Below, in pieces: positions 45,620 through 56,635 of a stretch of 64,000 nt of DNA (positions are counted from its first letter, which is position 1; the number at the start of each line of letters is the position of its first letter). The notes beneath the pieces are model-generated. The model was given only the letters and a program-made list of their open reading frames with translations. It was not told the origin of the DNA and ran no database searches. The DNA comes from Tetracentron sinense (lineage: Eukaryota > Streptophyta > Magnoliopsida > Trochodendrales > Trochodendraceae). The position numbers were made by a program, and so were the translations under genes. Location of the stretch: the NCBI GenBank assembly GCA_015143295.1, contig CM026557.1:40991965-41055964 (forward strand), in the 5' to 3' direction.

Positions 45620-47011
45620 TGTAGACACACTATTTTGCATGATTTTGTAGACCCAAAAAGTCATTTGGTTCCGAGCATTCAAAAGAAATCAAAGACGAGA
45701 TCCGGACTCCAGTATATCCAAGGTTAAAGCCAAAAAGTGAAGCCGAGCCCGAACCAATTAAGAGCCCAAGGGGACAGACCGGTCTTTTTGAACTTGAAAA
45801 AGTCCAGCATCCTTTAAAAGGACGCGGTTCCCTATTTTGCCTAAAATCCACGCCACGGCTTTTTAAAAGGCGCGGTACGGAAACCCTAATTCCGTCTTCG
45901 GTTTACATGCCACTTCGTTTTTTTAGTTATAAGAGATTTTTTAGTCCCACATCAGCCAGAAAGCGTGAAAGCCCTACTTTTCACCTTATAAAAGAAGTCT
46001 CACCTCAACCCATTCCTTATCTTGAAAATCTTGGAAAATCTGGGAAAACCTTGAATCATCTCCGAAAATCTTAGAAAACTTGGGGAGTCCTTAGCCTTTG
46101 GAGATTCTTAGACTGAGAGAGCAAGCTTAGAATTCCCTGAGTCCAGAAAATCCAGATTTCTTCGAAGCTTTAGGGTGTTCAAAGAGTTTCTTCAAGTTCG
46201 TCGATTTAGGCTCCCTTTAGATCTTCTTCAACACCTACTTTAGGGAGAAGGGGGCCTAGTTCATTGGAGTCCAGATCTTATCATCATGGAAGGACGTTCT
46301 TGAACGCTTGAAAATCCAAATAAAATGGAAAAGGTATGCTACATCCCCCATCTTCTACTTCTACCCATCCAAGTCTTTTCTTCCTTCACTTTCTCTTAGT
46401 AGCTTGGTGATTTCCCTCTACACGGTCGAGAGGAAGAGGAAATCCGGGTGAAGGAAATGGTTGGAAGACTAGATCTTCGATTTCTTTATTTCAGTTTTTT
46501 TATTATTAGTAGTTTTTTATCCATTTTCCACCCAAACGTAGGCGGGGCCTCTCTTAACTCAGTCGAGGAGAGAATGTGACCGTTTGCCGATTTAGGGAAA
46601 ATAGATTTTACTGCGCAAGTAGAGAGAAAATCACCCTAACTCAGTCGAGGAGAAGTGGCTTTCCAATCTCGAAACAAAAGAAAAGCAAGTAGAAAGAAAA
46701 TCTCCTAACTCGATCGAGAAGAGGTGAGTTTCCAATCTCGAAATAATAAATTTTAAAAAAAAATTAAATTAAATTAATAGAGAAAATTAAGAGGTAACCG
46801 TCGTTCGACAAATGAGGTGGGGTGCCTAACACCTTCCCCAACTCATAAGAGAATCCCTGGACCCGATCTCGGTTCTTGAATCGAAGGTTTTTATTATGGG
46901 TGACCAATCACACCCGGATTTTGATTTGTGGTGACTCTAAAGATCTCGACTTCTCATTAGTTGAAAAACATTGATGCGGGGAAGAGATCGACCCGGGCCG
47001 GCTATCGCACA
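45620..47011 (+). repeat. 3' LTR of the Tat element
   Basis: TGTAGACACAC...CTATCGCACA, the partner of 24517-25923 and slightly shorter. Over 300 sampled bases I count roughly 19 differences, mostly transitions. Confidence 0.9.
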
Positions 47012-47016
47012 CGGAG

Positions 47017-47741
47017 GTCAGGGACTGTCGGATGTGGAGCAAGGACAGGCTAGGGAGGTTTTCAGTTAAACTTTTGTTTCATTCTCTTCGATCTTCGAAA
47101 GGGGGGTCTTTTCCTCATAGGGCTGTTTGGAATCCAGGAATACCTTCGAAGGTCTCCTTCTTATGGACAGCGGTGTTGGATAGAATCCTTACTGTGGATC
47201 ATCTGCAGACTCGAGGTTGGAGCTTGCCGAATAGGTGCTTTATGTGTCTCCAAGCGGAAGAGACGGTGAACCACCTCTTATTACATTGTCCGGTTGCAGT
47301 TGAAGTGTGGAGCCATTTCTTGACTCGTTTGGGAATGGCTTGGGTATTCCCCTTGACTTTGCAGAATTTATTGGAGGGTTGGCATCGAGATAGAGGTGGA
47401 GGGGTTTGGGAGGTGATTTGGGGAGTCGTTCCTAGGACGATTGCTTGGTTTATGTGGAAGGAGAGGAATGGGAGGGTGTTTGAGGATGTCACGACTTCAG
47501 TGCCCCGTCTTTGTGGTCGCATTCGTTCGAGTATATTGGAGTAGGTGGGGATCCTTTGCCCTATGGAGGATATTCTAAATTTTGAGCTTTAGTTTAGAGC
47601 AATCCTAGTGGGGAGGGGGTTGTTGGTGGCTTATTCTGTAGGTGCTGAGTTTACTAGCTTGTGATCTCTATGTAGGTTTGGTTGTTCTTCTTTTGTGTTT
47701 TTCTGTTCTTTTGAGTAAAGTGCGCTATTGATCAAAAAAAA
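47017..47741 (+). mobile_element. LINE fragment, part right of the Tat insertion
   Basis: The protein RDCRMWSKDRLGRFSVK..NPGIPSKVSFLWTAV..NRCFMCLQAEETVNHLLLHCPVA is the zinc-binding RT-associated domain (zf-RVT, PF13966) of plant L1-type LINEs, with the CxxC..HxxxxC pattern intact (CFMC, HLLLHC). The frame is open to 47544 (WMFMWKERNGR-like end) and is followed by a 3' UTR with GTGCGCTATTGATC and an A-run at 47731-47741. The 5' remainder is at 24441-24516. The LINE is 5'-truncated. Confidence 0.88.
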
Positions 47742-48068
47742 AAATGGATATTGGATACAAGGACTTTAATACATTCTAGTCCGCACAAGGACTCTCTTGC
47801 ATTACCCTAGATACAAGGGCTCTATTACGGAGATTTCCCTTGCAATCCTACGGTTGAGCACAAACCTTTAAAACAATTCCATACAGGACTACTGTGAATC
47901 CCTCATAAAATTAAGACTAACATTTTATTCGCATCTCATAAAATCATGAGTTGCTCCACATTAAAAAACCCTAAGCCTTTACTAACACTAAAGCAACAAG
48001 GTGCCCTCAACCCTAGAACTACAAGAGCAGTCTCTGTACCTCTATTCTAGACACACAACAAGTGGGCA
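47742..48068 (+). repeat. Anonymous repeat R, right copy (second part)
   Basis: Matches 4665-4985: TCCGCACAAGG, CCTACGGTTGAGCACAAACC, TTCCATACAGGACTACTGTG and AGTGGGCATGATCAGA, in the same orientation. Confidence 0.7.
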
Positions 48069-48084
48069 TGATCAGATGATCTGA

Positions 48085-48898
48085 ACAATCCACCAATTCT
48101 TCTACATGGAGACACATGAAACAACGATTAATTATCCTACACCATTTACTTTTCTGATAATCACAGGTCAGAATCTTATTCAAAGCTACATTTAGTAGGA
48201 AGAAAGATATCATAGATGGAATACTAGGATTCCATACCAACCTATGAGGAAAAGAACCAAAATGAACCATTTCTAATGATTGTAATAGTGATCATACTGA
48301 GAATTGCACATTGTTGCCTCTAGACCAAACTCTGAGATGTATGCAGCACATGAGAGGATTTTAGGTGCTCTAAAAGCCTAGCCAAGACCTCCATTTCCCA
48401 ATCATTCAGATCACGTCTCAACATCGAACACCCCCAGCATCACACATTTGGAAGTACTCCCCTAGTAAGGGTTCCCTATCCTTAGCTAGAACGGAAATGA
48501 TGTCGAACTCATCCTGAAGTTTCACTAAGCCGCACCACACATCCTTCCCTAATCTAACCTCTGAACCACAACCTACCTTATATCTAAAGTTGGGCACTAC
48601 CAAATTGACAACTGCCATAACCCCCTTCCAAACCCCCACTCCATGAGAACCTCTGACCTCCCGCAGAGCCCAACACGAAAGCTCATCATATTTGGCCACA
48701 ATGACAGCTCACCGTAAGCTCTACCTTTTCTCCTCAAATCTCCAAACCCTTTTAGATAGCAAAGCCTTACATAATCTCATTGCTTGCTCTTTGCTTTTCG
48801 TTTTTTGTTTTTTCTCTTATGTTTAAATTCTTGTAAACTTCATCTTGTTGTACTGCTTCGTTTTTTGATACATAAATTCTAATTGCCAATCAAAAAAA
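48085..48898. mobile_element. LINE copy with inverted 5' part (twin-priming form)
   Basis: From about 48780 down to 48085 the minus strand encodes L1-type LINE protein: VAKYDELSCWALREVRGSHG, VRLGKDVWCG, then FPHRLVWNPSIPSM and NRCFMCLHVEELVD (zf-RVT), with broken frames. From about 48781 to 48898 the plus strand looks like a LINE 3' end: GCTTCGTTTTTTGATACATAAA followed by CCAATC and a run of nine A. An inverted upstream piece followed by a direct 3' piece with a tail is the usual twin-priming product. I could not find a clear target duplication. Confidence 0.65.
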
Positions 48899-49569
48899 AA
48901 GTAAGGAAATAAAATAAAATAAAAAACTACAAAATTCAAAAGATTATCAGACTTAGAAAAAGAATAAAAAAAGGGAACAACACATGCCATCTCGGGTTCT
49001 TATTTGCACTGAGGGGAATTGTGAAAGCTGAACACCCTATTTACACTAAGGGCATTTGGAAACAAAACTCTAAAGCTCAAAGCCTAAGATGAATATAGCA
49101 TGTTTTTGAAACCGTAGACCTGTTTTCTCCTTCTTAGAATCGTTAATGGCTCAGAACAGGGTCATCCAAAGCCCCATTAACCATCAAATAAAAAATTAAA
49201 TCCCTAATATTATTTTTAAATTTTTACGGGAAAATGAAGAAAATTAGAAGAGGGAAAAGGAAAAGGACTAAGGAAAAATAGAAGATTTTACTTACTTGAG
49301 CTCAAATTTCTCTTAGACGAGGCAGCGGCGTCTATGTGTGGAAACGAGGAAGACGATGTGAGAACGAAGCTTTCTGTTCGTCTAACGTGTGAAAAAAGAG
49401 AAGGGTGATTGGGGTATTATCAATATGGAAAATAATCCCCTCCTCGGGCCGAGAAGGGGATTTACTGTCTCACCCCCTTTTTTTGTGTCACGTGTCCCCT
49501 TTTACACCCTTTAACTGAGGTTAAGATGGGTTCGTTTGGTAAGTCTCTTATCTGATATAATAAGAGTTA
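48899..49569. other. Non-coding DNA with a partial F1 repeat
   Basis: No gene is supported. 49485-49535 (GTGTCACGTGTCCCCTTTTAC..TTTAACTGAGGTTAAGATGGG) is one arm of F1. On the minus strand a GCTCAAG/TAAGTA segment at 49290-49310 looks like a splice donor after a GC-rich stretch (49310-49385), perhaps a lone 5' UTR exon, unproven. Confidence 0.4.
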
Positions 49570-49865
49570 TCTTTCTTTACTATTATAATGCGAGAGGGAG
49601 GCGTAGCCTGATCTTTCTAAAATTCCTAAACTACCCTTACATAAAACAAAACATCGATTCAATGTTTTATTTTAATATGTTAATGTTTTAGTGTAATTTC
49701 CAAACTACCCCTTATTTATTTAAAGAAGAATCGCAGTCAATTGCGATTGAACTTGGGGAGAGTTCAATCACACCCACAGGTTAACACATGCCCCTTTTAA
49801 CTCCTACTAATTATGGTTCACTCCTTCCCCTCGCTCTCACGTGCATCGCACGTGCCACCCGCTAG
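49570..49865 (+). mobile_element. Small non-autonomous Helitron, complete
   Basis: It begins TCTTTCTTTACTATTATAATG after an A (49569). It ends with the hairpin CACGTGC-ATC-GCACGTG (49838-49854) and CCACCCGCTAG, followed by T (49866). The TC start, hairpin, CTAG end and A/T insertion point are all Helitron traits. 296 bp and no protein. Confidence 0.85.
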
Positions 49866-50099
49866 TTCTAAATAGGCCTAAAAATTAGACATTGATTGCC
49901 AACTTGAAATGCACAACCCTCCTTTATTCGGGCTTGGGACCGACAATGCAACTCAAAGAGCAACACGACGGAGAAAAAAAATCTTTTTCAGATGGCAGTC
50001 TATTGTATTAAAAGAATTTCTTAATTTAAAAATTATTATTCTTTTACAAAAACATATCATGTAATATATTATGTATTTACTATATTTTCAAGTTTCTCT

Positions 50100-53000
50100 A
50101 TCTTTTTTCAATATATCTTATTTTAACAAATCTAGTGAATAACTATATTGCTCCGAACGAATCTCAGGTTTTAAACAACTCCTAAAATGGTCAAGTACCC
50201 TACCCCCAGTGCTAAATGTAAACTCATAAGCAACTGTCGAAACCGGAATTGCTTAACTGTCACGAGCCATAATTGATAAAATTTGATATTTTATTGAATT
50301 GACTTTCCACCAGAGTAATATATCAAACGTTGGAGATCTCTTTTCTCTATCTTCTTCAAGGTGTCAACCACATTTTGATTTTTCTACTACAACATTATCC
50401 TGAGTCATTTCTACTTTATACCTCAAAAATTCATCATCTTCATTGTCATTATTAGTCTTTAAACTCTTTGTACCAATGTTTACCCACAATTGTCATTATT
50501 ATATCGGATGTACTAAATTTGGCACTATACTCTCTATAATGCATAGTTGCCGAGAAGTTATGTACAAGGTGGGAAGCTCACTTCCCAGGAAGCTCGATTC
50601 CCAAACTCGCTTCCCAAGAAGCTCGTTTCCTAGACTCGCTTCCACTCGCTTCTCATTTAGTGGTCAAGGGGGTTATGAATTTCCTATTTAGGAAGTAATG
50701 GGATAGACCTGAGTCTAAAACCTACAACATATATCCTAGGCAAATATCGTTGAATTGAAACCTAAGACTCTAAGGCACCTACTTCTTCACAAATATCTCA
50801 TATAAAATAAAATTTAAGGTAAAATTGGTCATCCTAACATAGTGAGAATGATGCACCTATATTTATTTCTCACTTCCCATTTCCTAATGATTTTTTGAGC
50901 TTTGTTTCCCGCTTCTTGTTTATCGCTTTCACTTCACGTCTCGTTTTCGCTTCACGACTTGGTAACTATGCTATAACGACTTCTAAGATTTTCCACGTAT
51001 GTCTACTTCATCTTGTCTATATAATTTTTTTAGGGCAAAGTTTAAGTATAAGAAAATTGAGGATCAAATACTATAGCTATTTCAAAAATTGAATTATAAT
51101 CTTTCCAATATTTATCAAATATATCTTTTAAGTTTTTAGCCATATCCCTACAAAATTGATCATCGTTTTGTAATTTCTCTATTAATCTTGTATGTGTTTT
51201 AACAACTTCTGGTAGAAATAAATGTGTAAAGTTAAGTAGTTATTTCCAGAAAATTTATTTGTAGCTTCATAAAATCTCTTCAAAAAGTCATAGACAATAT
51301 TTGCTCTACTCCAATCCTTATCCGAAGGAATAGTTTTATAGTTTGAATCTGCTATTCCGAATTGAGAGAAAACTTCTCTAAATTCACATGCAGATTCCAA
51401 CATAAGGAACGTTGAATTCCATCTAATAGAAACATCTAGAGGTAATCCCTTAGTAGTACTTAAATCCTATTTCAATAGCAAGCTCACGAAATTTATGTAC
51501 ACGTGAAGTTGAATTTTTTGCATATTTTATTGTATCTCGAATATTTTGAATAATAGGATTAATTTCTTTTAGTCCATCTTGCACAATAAGGTTTAAAATA
51601 TGCACAGAGCAACGCATGTGAAATAATTTACCCTCTAAAAGGAGAACTTATTTTCTTACTAAATAAGTTTTAATTGATTTTACAATAACATCATTTGTCG
51701 TACAGTAATCTAAGGTTAAACAAATATTTTATCATCAATTTTCCATTTTATCAAATTTGGTTTAATAGTTTCAGCTAAAGCTAATCCACATTAATAAAAG
51801 TAATAATACGTCTTTGTAGGCTCCAATCTAAATCAATATAACGGGCTGTAATAGCCATATAACCAATTGTTTGGTTCGATCTCCACATCTCAAATGTAAG
51901 ACTGGTCCTCGATGGTATAGTTTCAAATACTTTTGAGAGTGTTATTTTTTCATTCTTGTAAATTGCCAAACAATCATATCTATCTGTGTTACGTGATACC
52001 ATTTTAATTAGAGGTTGTAGATATTTGCTATAATTAATAAAACCTTTATGTGTGACTATGTTAAATAGATATTCATGTTCAATTATCATTCTTGCAAGTA
52101 AATCTCGAAATATTGATTGGTCAAATTTATGGTTAGCAAGATCGGTATTAATACCAAAAGAAGTAGTCAAGAGTTGTTTCCCATCAAGGTTTGGTTTTCT
52201 CAAACATGGGATTTTTATGTCTCTTTTTGCATGGGTGGTTCCACTGTTATTGTCATTACTTAATTGTGTCTTGCAATAATTAGACTCGACAATTTGTGTC
52301 TCTATCTTGGTCTTACCATTTTTTCCAGTTTTAGTTATCATCTTTTGTGTAAAATGTAACCAAATATCAGTAGTTTTTCTAGTCTTTTTTTTTTTTTTTT
52401 ACAGTGGCTTATTAGAGTCTTGAGATTGATGCTACCGGCATTGACGGGTTTCAGTACCCTCAACTACCTCAACAAATGAGACCCAAGACTACTAACAGAT
52501 GGTCCAGACATTATTGATAAGTAATAGTAACAGTCTAACAAATATTTAAATGATGCTAACAGGTCAAACAAAATAAATTAATAGTACAAAAATTAACTCA
52601 CAGATTAACAACTGTCTAACAAATATCTGGTTAATAAAACTAGCAGATTAACCGTCTTAACAAATTTCTTACGGAACAAACAAATCAAATGAAAAAATAT
52701 AATAGTTCACAAAATTTAACAGTTATAAATTAGGGCTTTGAAAGTGGTTAGGATTTGGGAGTAAAATCAAACTAACAGAGAACTAGAGAATCTTTTTTTT
52801 TTATATATCTAAAATCAAACTGAAAATAAATGAATCTAACAGATTTCTAAATAAGTAATAGTTATTAAAAAAAAAAAAAACTTGCCCATTAGATCTCGTG
52901 AACTCAAGCTTGTGATTTTGTGAGAGCTTGAACTTGTGAGAGATGAGAGACTAGAGAAGAGATGAGAGAGACGTCTGAGAGAGTAAAGTAATTAGTAATG

Positions 53001-53385
53001 TATAGGTTTAGGTTTCATTTATAGTTAGGTTGGGATTGGATCTTGATCCGGATCCAATACGATTAGAATCCTAATCCTATCAGCCCGTTGGGTTGGATCG
53101 GATAAGGATTTGAGATTTTGAATCCGATTATAATTGGATCGGTTTGGATCTATAGTGATCCGATCCAATTAGAAATTAGAATATATAAAATTATTATTAT
53201 TATTATTATTATAAAAATAATGTAGTAATATTCAATTTTTTTAATGTACGGATCAGAATTAGTAACCGAATTCGAATTGAATAATTCATAATCCAACATA
53301 TCTCGGATCAGATCCGGATCTATCGGATCGGATTCAGATCTATCGGATCGGATTCAGATCCAGATCCATTCCATTTACAGTCCTA
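50100..53385 (-). mobile_element. Decayed autonomous hAT transposon
   Basis: Minus-strand transposase pieces run in the right order. At 52341-51781: KFDQSIFRDLLARMIIEHEY, FINYSKYLQPLIKM, SLTFEMWRSNQTIGYMAITA. Around 51403-51182: FREVFSQFGIADSNY, SRANIVYDFLKRFYEATNKF. About 51165-51040: a KDIFDKYWKDYNSIF segment (DUF4413-like). About 50330-50160: FDILLWWKVNSIKYQIL, AIPVSTVAYEFTFSTGGRVL (hAT dimerisation domain). It is like RICESLEEPER-type transposases. Stops occur, for example in the dimerisation domain after ARDS, and a MITE sits at 50540-50971, so it is dead. The right end looks like TAGGACTGTAAATGG (53385-53371, minus strand), a hAT-like start. The left end is unresolved. Confidence 0.78.
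50540..50971. mobile_element. MITE inserted in the hAT transposon
   Basis: The ends are TGCATAGTTGCCGAG and GGTAACTATGC. TATAA (50535-50539, 50972-50976) may be the target duplication. It interrupts the hAT gene between the DUF4413-like and dimerisation parts. Inside are short repeats of GAAGCTC.CTTCCC (50574-50650) mirrored by GCTTCACGTCTCG (50928-50958). Confidence 0.55.
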
Positions 53386-53963
53386 TTAGGGGAGGGGGAG
53401 TTGGGGTTGGTGAAATTACCAGCACACCCCTTCTTACCCTTTTTTTTTTTTTTGGTTAGGGGTGTCCAACCTATGCAAGTTAATGGTCAGGATAAACTCA
53501 ACCTGATGGCTGGCCCGAGAGGGCATGGGAAGTCAATCCTAGGACGTATGAGTATATGGCTCGCCTCAGAGACCACTAAGCCACCCCTCGATGGTTACCC
53601 ATTCGATGGTTACCCATTCTTACCGTTTGATTCCTAGGAAAGGGTTGAATAGTACCCTTGAGATTTGAGGGATGATTTAGCTTCCAAGATTTTTTTGTGA
53701 AATGTTATAATGTAACTATAACACATTCTAAACTCACACACGCAGACAGACCTAAGGTAGCTGCTAAGTAGTCATAAGGGTAAGTCCAAGCAACCACTCC
53801 AAAAGAGGAGGGTTAATGGCCCTTTATACACTACTGAGAAGTCTTGTTCTCATCCGATGTAGGACTAAACTTGGGAATAATAACACCCTAACGCACGCAG
53901 TAACAAATGGTTATTTTTTTAGCTTCCAAGATTCTCAAAGGAGATTGTTGTATTTTACCGTGT
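53386..53963. other. Non-coding DNA
   Basis: No gene or terminal repeat recognised. Contains an exact 13-bp tandem repeat GATGGTTACCCAT(TC) at about 53590-53616. Confidence 0.4.
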
Positions 53964-53978
53964 ATAATACACCACACA

Positions 53979-54130
53979 CACACCATGGGGATAGCCCAGT
54001 GGTAGTGTGTCCTCTCATTAGGAGGGAGGTTCCGGGCGTTCCATACAAGTGGGTGTTGTGATTTTCCCGCACTTTCATAAAGCAAAAACTAACCCCTAAC
54101 CCAAGACTCTGCAAAAATATAATAATAATA
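53979..54130 (+). mobile_element. tRNA-derived SINE
   Basis: The head GATAGCCCAGTGGTAGTG is a pol III A-box-like segment of plant SINEs. About 30 bp on, GAGGTTCCGGGCGTTCCATA is a worn B box (consensus GGTTCGAATCC). The tail is an A/TAATAA-rich run. A perfect 15-bp target duplication ATAATACACCACACA flanks it (53964-53978 and 54131-54145). About 150 bp, non-coding. Confidence 0.8.
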
Positions 54131-54159
54131 ATAATACACCACACATAAATGTGGCTATG

Positions 54160-55022
54160 TCTTTACTAATATAATGAGGATTGGCGTGTTCAAAATGTTG
54201 ATTGAAGTTTTGTTAATTCTAATACTACCATTTCTTTGATTCAATTGAATTTCTTCATAAAAAAAATTTTGAGTGAATTTTAGTTAATTTTAAAACTACA
54301 TTTTACTTTTAACTTTTATTAATATAGATGAATTTTTCAAAAAAATATAGGGAATTTAAAAAATTGATTGAAATTTAATATAATCCTAAATTTGCCTTTA
54401 TTAATATATAAAACAATATTTTCATAACCGGACAGATCATCGAATTAGTCGGGTGACCAATTCTCGGTTCAACTAGTCTGGTTGGCTCATGTCCTTTTAT
54501 TATTATGTTTTTTTTTTATTTTCTTGCCAAAATGTTCCTAAAGTTTTTTTATCCTCAAAATGCCCTTAAGTCAAGCTTCTATACCTAAAATATTCTTAAT
54601 TTTTTTTCCTATAATTAGAATGTCCTGAATATTTTTTAGTTCCCAAAATGTCCCTAAGTTAAATTTTTATACCCAAAATGTCTCTCACAAATTTGTTTAC
54701 CCATAATGCTCCTCAAGTTTGCCCATATTTCATTTTCTTTATTTCGATAATGTCCCTCAATTTTTTTTATACCTAAAATATCCTTAATTTTTGTATTCAC
54801 AAAATGCCCCTAAAGCTTTTGGATTCTTAAAATGTCCCTACATCATGTTTCTATACCTAACCTAACGTGTCCCTCACATTTTTTTACCTAAAATATCCCT
54901 CAAGTTTTTATACCCAAAATATTCTTTAATTTCTTTTTCCAAAATGCCCCTCACTAAATTCTTCTTCCCTGTCTCTCTCTCCCTCCCCCTCTCTCACGTA
55001 CATCGCACTTGCAGCCCACTAG
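54160..55022 (+). mobile_element. Helitron-like element
   Basis: It starts TCTTTACTAATATAATGAGG, very close to the start of the Helitron at 49570. It ends CACGTACATCGCACTTGCAGCCCACTAG, a worn version of the same hairpin and CTAG end. The interior is made of repeated phrases like CAAAATGTCCCT and ACCTAAAATATCC about every 50-60 bp. No protein. Confidence 0.65.
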
Positions 55023-55104
55023 CTAGATTTAAAACAAAAGGAGGGGCAAGGGGCAATTAACCTGAATGCTCATTGCTAACGTTAGCTAGCCTCTTTAATT
55101 GATA

Positions 55105-55260
55105 CTAGGGGCAGCATGTGCAATGCACATGAGAGGGGAAGAGAAGAGAGACTGGGAAGAGGACCCTAGTGAGGGTATTTTGGGAAAAATTAAGGAATAT
55201 TATGGATAGAAAAATTAGAGGGACATTTGGATGCCCTGTTAATTAATTAAATAACATATA
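55105..55260 (-). mobile_element. Helitron 3' end (fragment)
   Basis: The minus strand ends CATGTGCATTGCACATGCTGCCCCTAG followed by T. It shares a following GAGGGTATTTTGGG..ATTAAGGAATATT segment with 480-515. The 5' limit is unknown. Confidence 0.5.
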
Positions 55261-55434
55261 AAAAATATATATTTTGTTTTCAAATGTTCAGGGCTCTTGC
55301 CCGGTGGTTATGTCCTATTAAATAATATAGTATAACCTTCTTATTAAAAGTTAAGGTGGACAGCTGCCTCTTATCCCAATACTATGCCCAATTAAATTTG
55401 GTTTCAAAAGTTCATGGAGCAGTTGCCCCAGGCA

Positions 55435-56105
55435 GGGGCGGAGCCAAGGAGGGGCCATGGCCTCCCCAAAATATTGGAAAAAGTTGTCATTTTTAGGTAG
55501 ATTTTTTTTTTATAAATAAATAGTATTAATATTTTATATATAGTGGCCCCCCCAAATTATGAGTTAATGCCCCCTCCCTCCCCCCCCCCCAAAAAAAATT
55601 CCACGCTTATTCCTTCTGTCTCCCTTTAACTGTAGTTAAGTTTAATCAAATTAAGATTAATATTTTTTCTTCATATAAAAACTAAGATTAACCTTAGGGG
55701 TGAGTGAATCTTAACCACAGTTAGTGGGTGTTAAAAGGAACATATGGCAGCTAGTAGATCCTCCTTTAACTATGTTTAAGCTTAATCAACTTAAGGTTAA
55801 TATTTAAAAAAAAAAACCAAGGTTAGATGGATGAACCTTAGGGGTGAGTGAATGTTAACCAAAGTTAGTGGGTGTTAAAAAGGGACACGTGGCGACTGTA
55901 GAGGCCCACATGTCGCTGAAAAGAATAATTTTCCTTTTATTAAAATATAACAAATTAAAAATACAATTAATTTTATTTAAATAATAGCTCTCTCGAACCC
56001 CTTGTCAAAAAAAAAAAAAAATTTCGGGGCCTACGCCCCGAATCCCCAAGACCCATAGTTGCCCCCCTCCCCAAAAAAACAGAAAAATTCCTGACTCCAT
56101 CCCTG
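55435..56105. mobile_element. hAT-type MITE with F1 sequence inside
   Basis: It starts (C)AGGGGCGGAGCCAAGG and ends TCCTGACTCCATCCCTG, like the element at 19351-19862. The flanks CCCCAGGC and ACCCAGGC fit an 8-bp target duplication with one change. It contains two F1-type units (about 55615-55755 and 55756-55898). A truncated relative starts at about 56163 (GGGGCGGAGCTAAG). Confidence 0.65.
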
Positions 56106-56282
56106 ACCCAGGCCCATAACTATGCCTTATTTTTTCAAACATCCAAGAGGGCACTGCCCCAAGCGGGGCGGAGCTAAGTGGGGATCTGTGGGAGCACGTG
56201 CCCCCACTGAACTTTTTTTTTTTTTTTAATTTATAGGGTATAGCCATGGCAATGGGGGTAGATGCAGATTGCACATTCTGCT

Positions 56283-56445
56283 AGCCAGTCCACGTATCCT
56301 TTTTAACACTCTTATTACTTGTGGGTAAGTCTAACTAAATTAAGGTTAATATATATATCCTAGAAACTAATGTTAGATGGATGAACCTTAATTAGGGGTG
56401 AATAAATTTTAACCACATTTAGTCAGTATTAAAAAGGGGGATGTA
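56283..56445. repeat. F1 foldback repeat copy
   Basis: Contains CTTTTTAACACTCTTATTACTTGTGG..AAGTCTAACTAAATTAAGG and, inverted, GATGAACCTTAATTAGGGG..TTTTAACCACATTTAG. One of three F1 traces within 1.5 kb of the HSF gene. Confidence 0.5.
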
Positions 56446-56635
56446 GACCAATGAAGACCGGCATTTAGCTAGGTAGTTGAATGCACAATCCATTGTCTAT
56501 GTCTCTTTTTTAATACTACAGGAATATTGCTAGCCACAATCTCAGTCTTCCAAAGATGCAACCATCTCCCTGTAATAGGGTAGTAATACCACGTGTTGCA
56601 CCCACTCTGGAAAAAATTTGACTTAGTACGTCTAA

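Larger units (their letters stand above)
24517..47011 (+). mobile_element. Tat-lineage Ty3/gypsy LTR retrotransposon, 22.5 kb, with antisense genes
   Basis: The element is bounded by LTRs 24517-25923 and 45620-47011 and a perfect target duplication CGGAG (24512-24516, 47012-47016). Order inside: leader with a tandem array, gag, [3.5 kb solo LTR of another element], protease, reverse transcriptase, RNase H, a second archaeal-type RNase H, integrase, then two antisense gene-like blocks (DUF7745-like and PMD-like). Dual RNase H, large size and extra ORFs after integrase are known Tat-lineage traits. By eye the LTRs differ at about 6-7 percent of aligned bases over two sampled blocks, mostly transitions. 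With a usual plant rate that is a few million years, more in a slow-evolving lineage. The ends are whole; gag-pol is broken, with several breaks. Confidence 0.9.

Noticed and set aside
53979-54130. Possible tRNA gene
   Set aside because: A-box- and B-box-like segments are present, but there is no cloverleaf, and the A-rich tail with a 15-bp target duplication shows a SINE.
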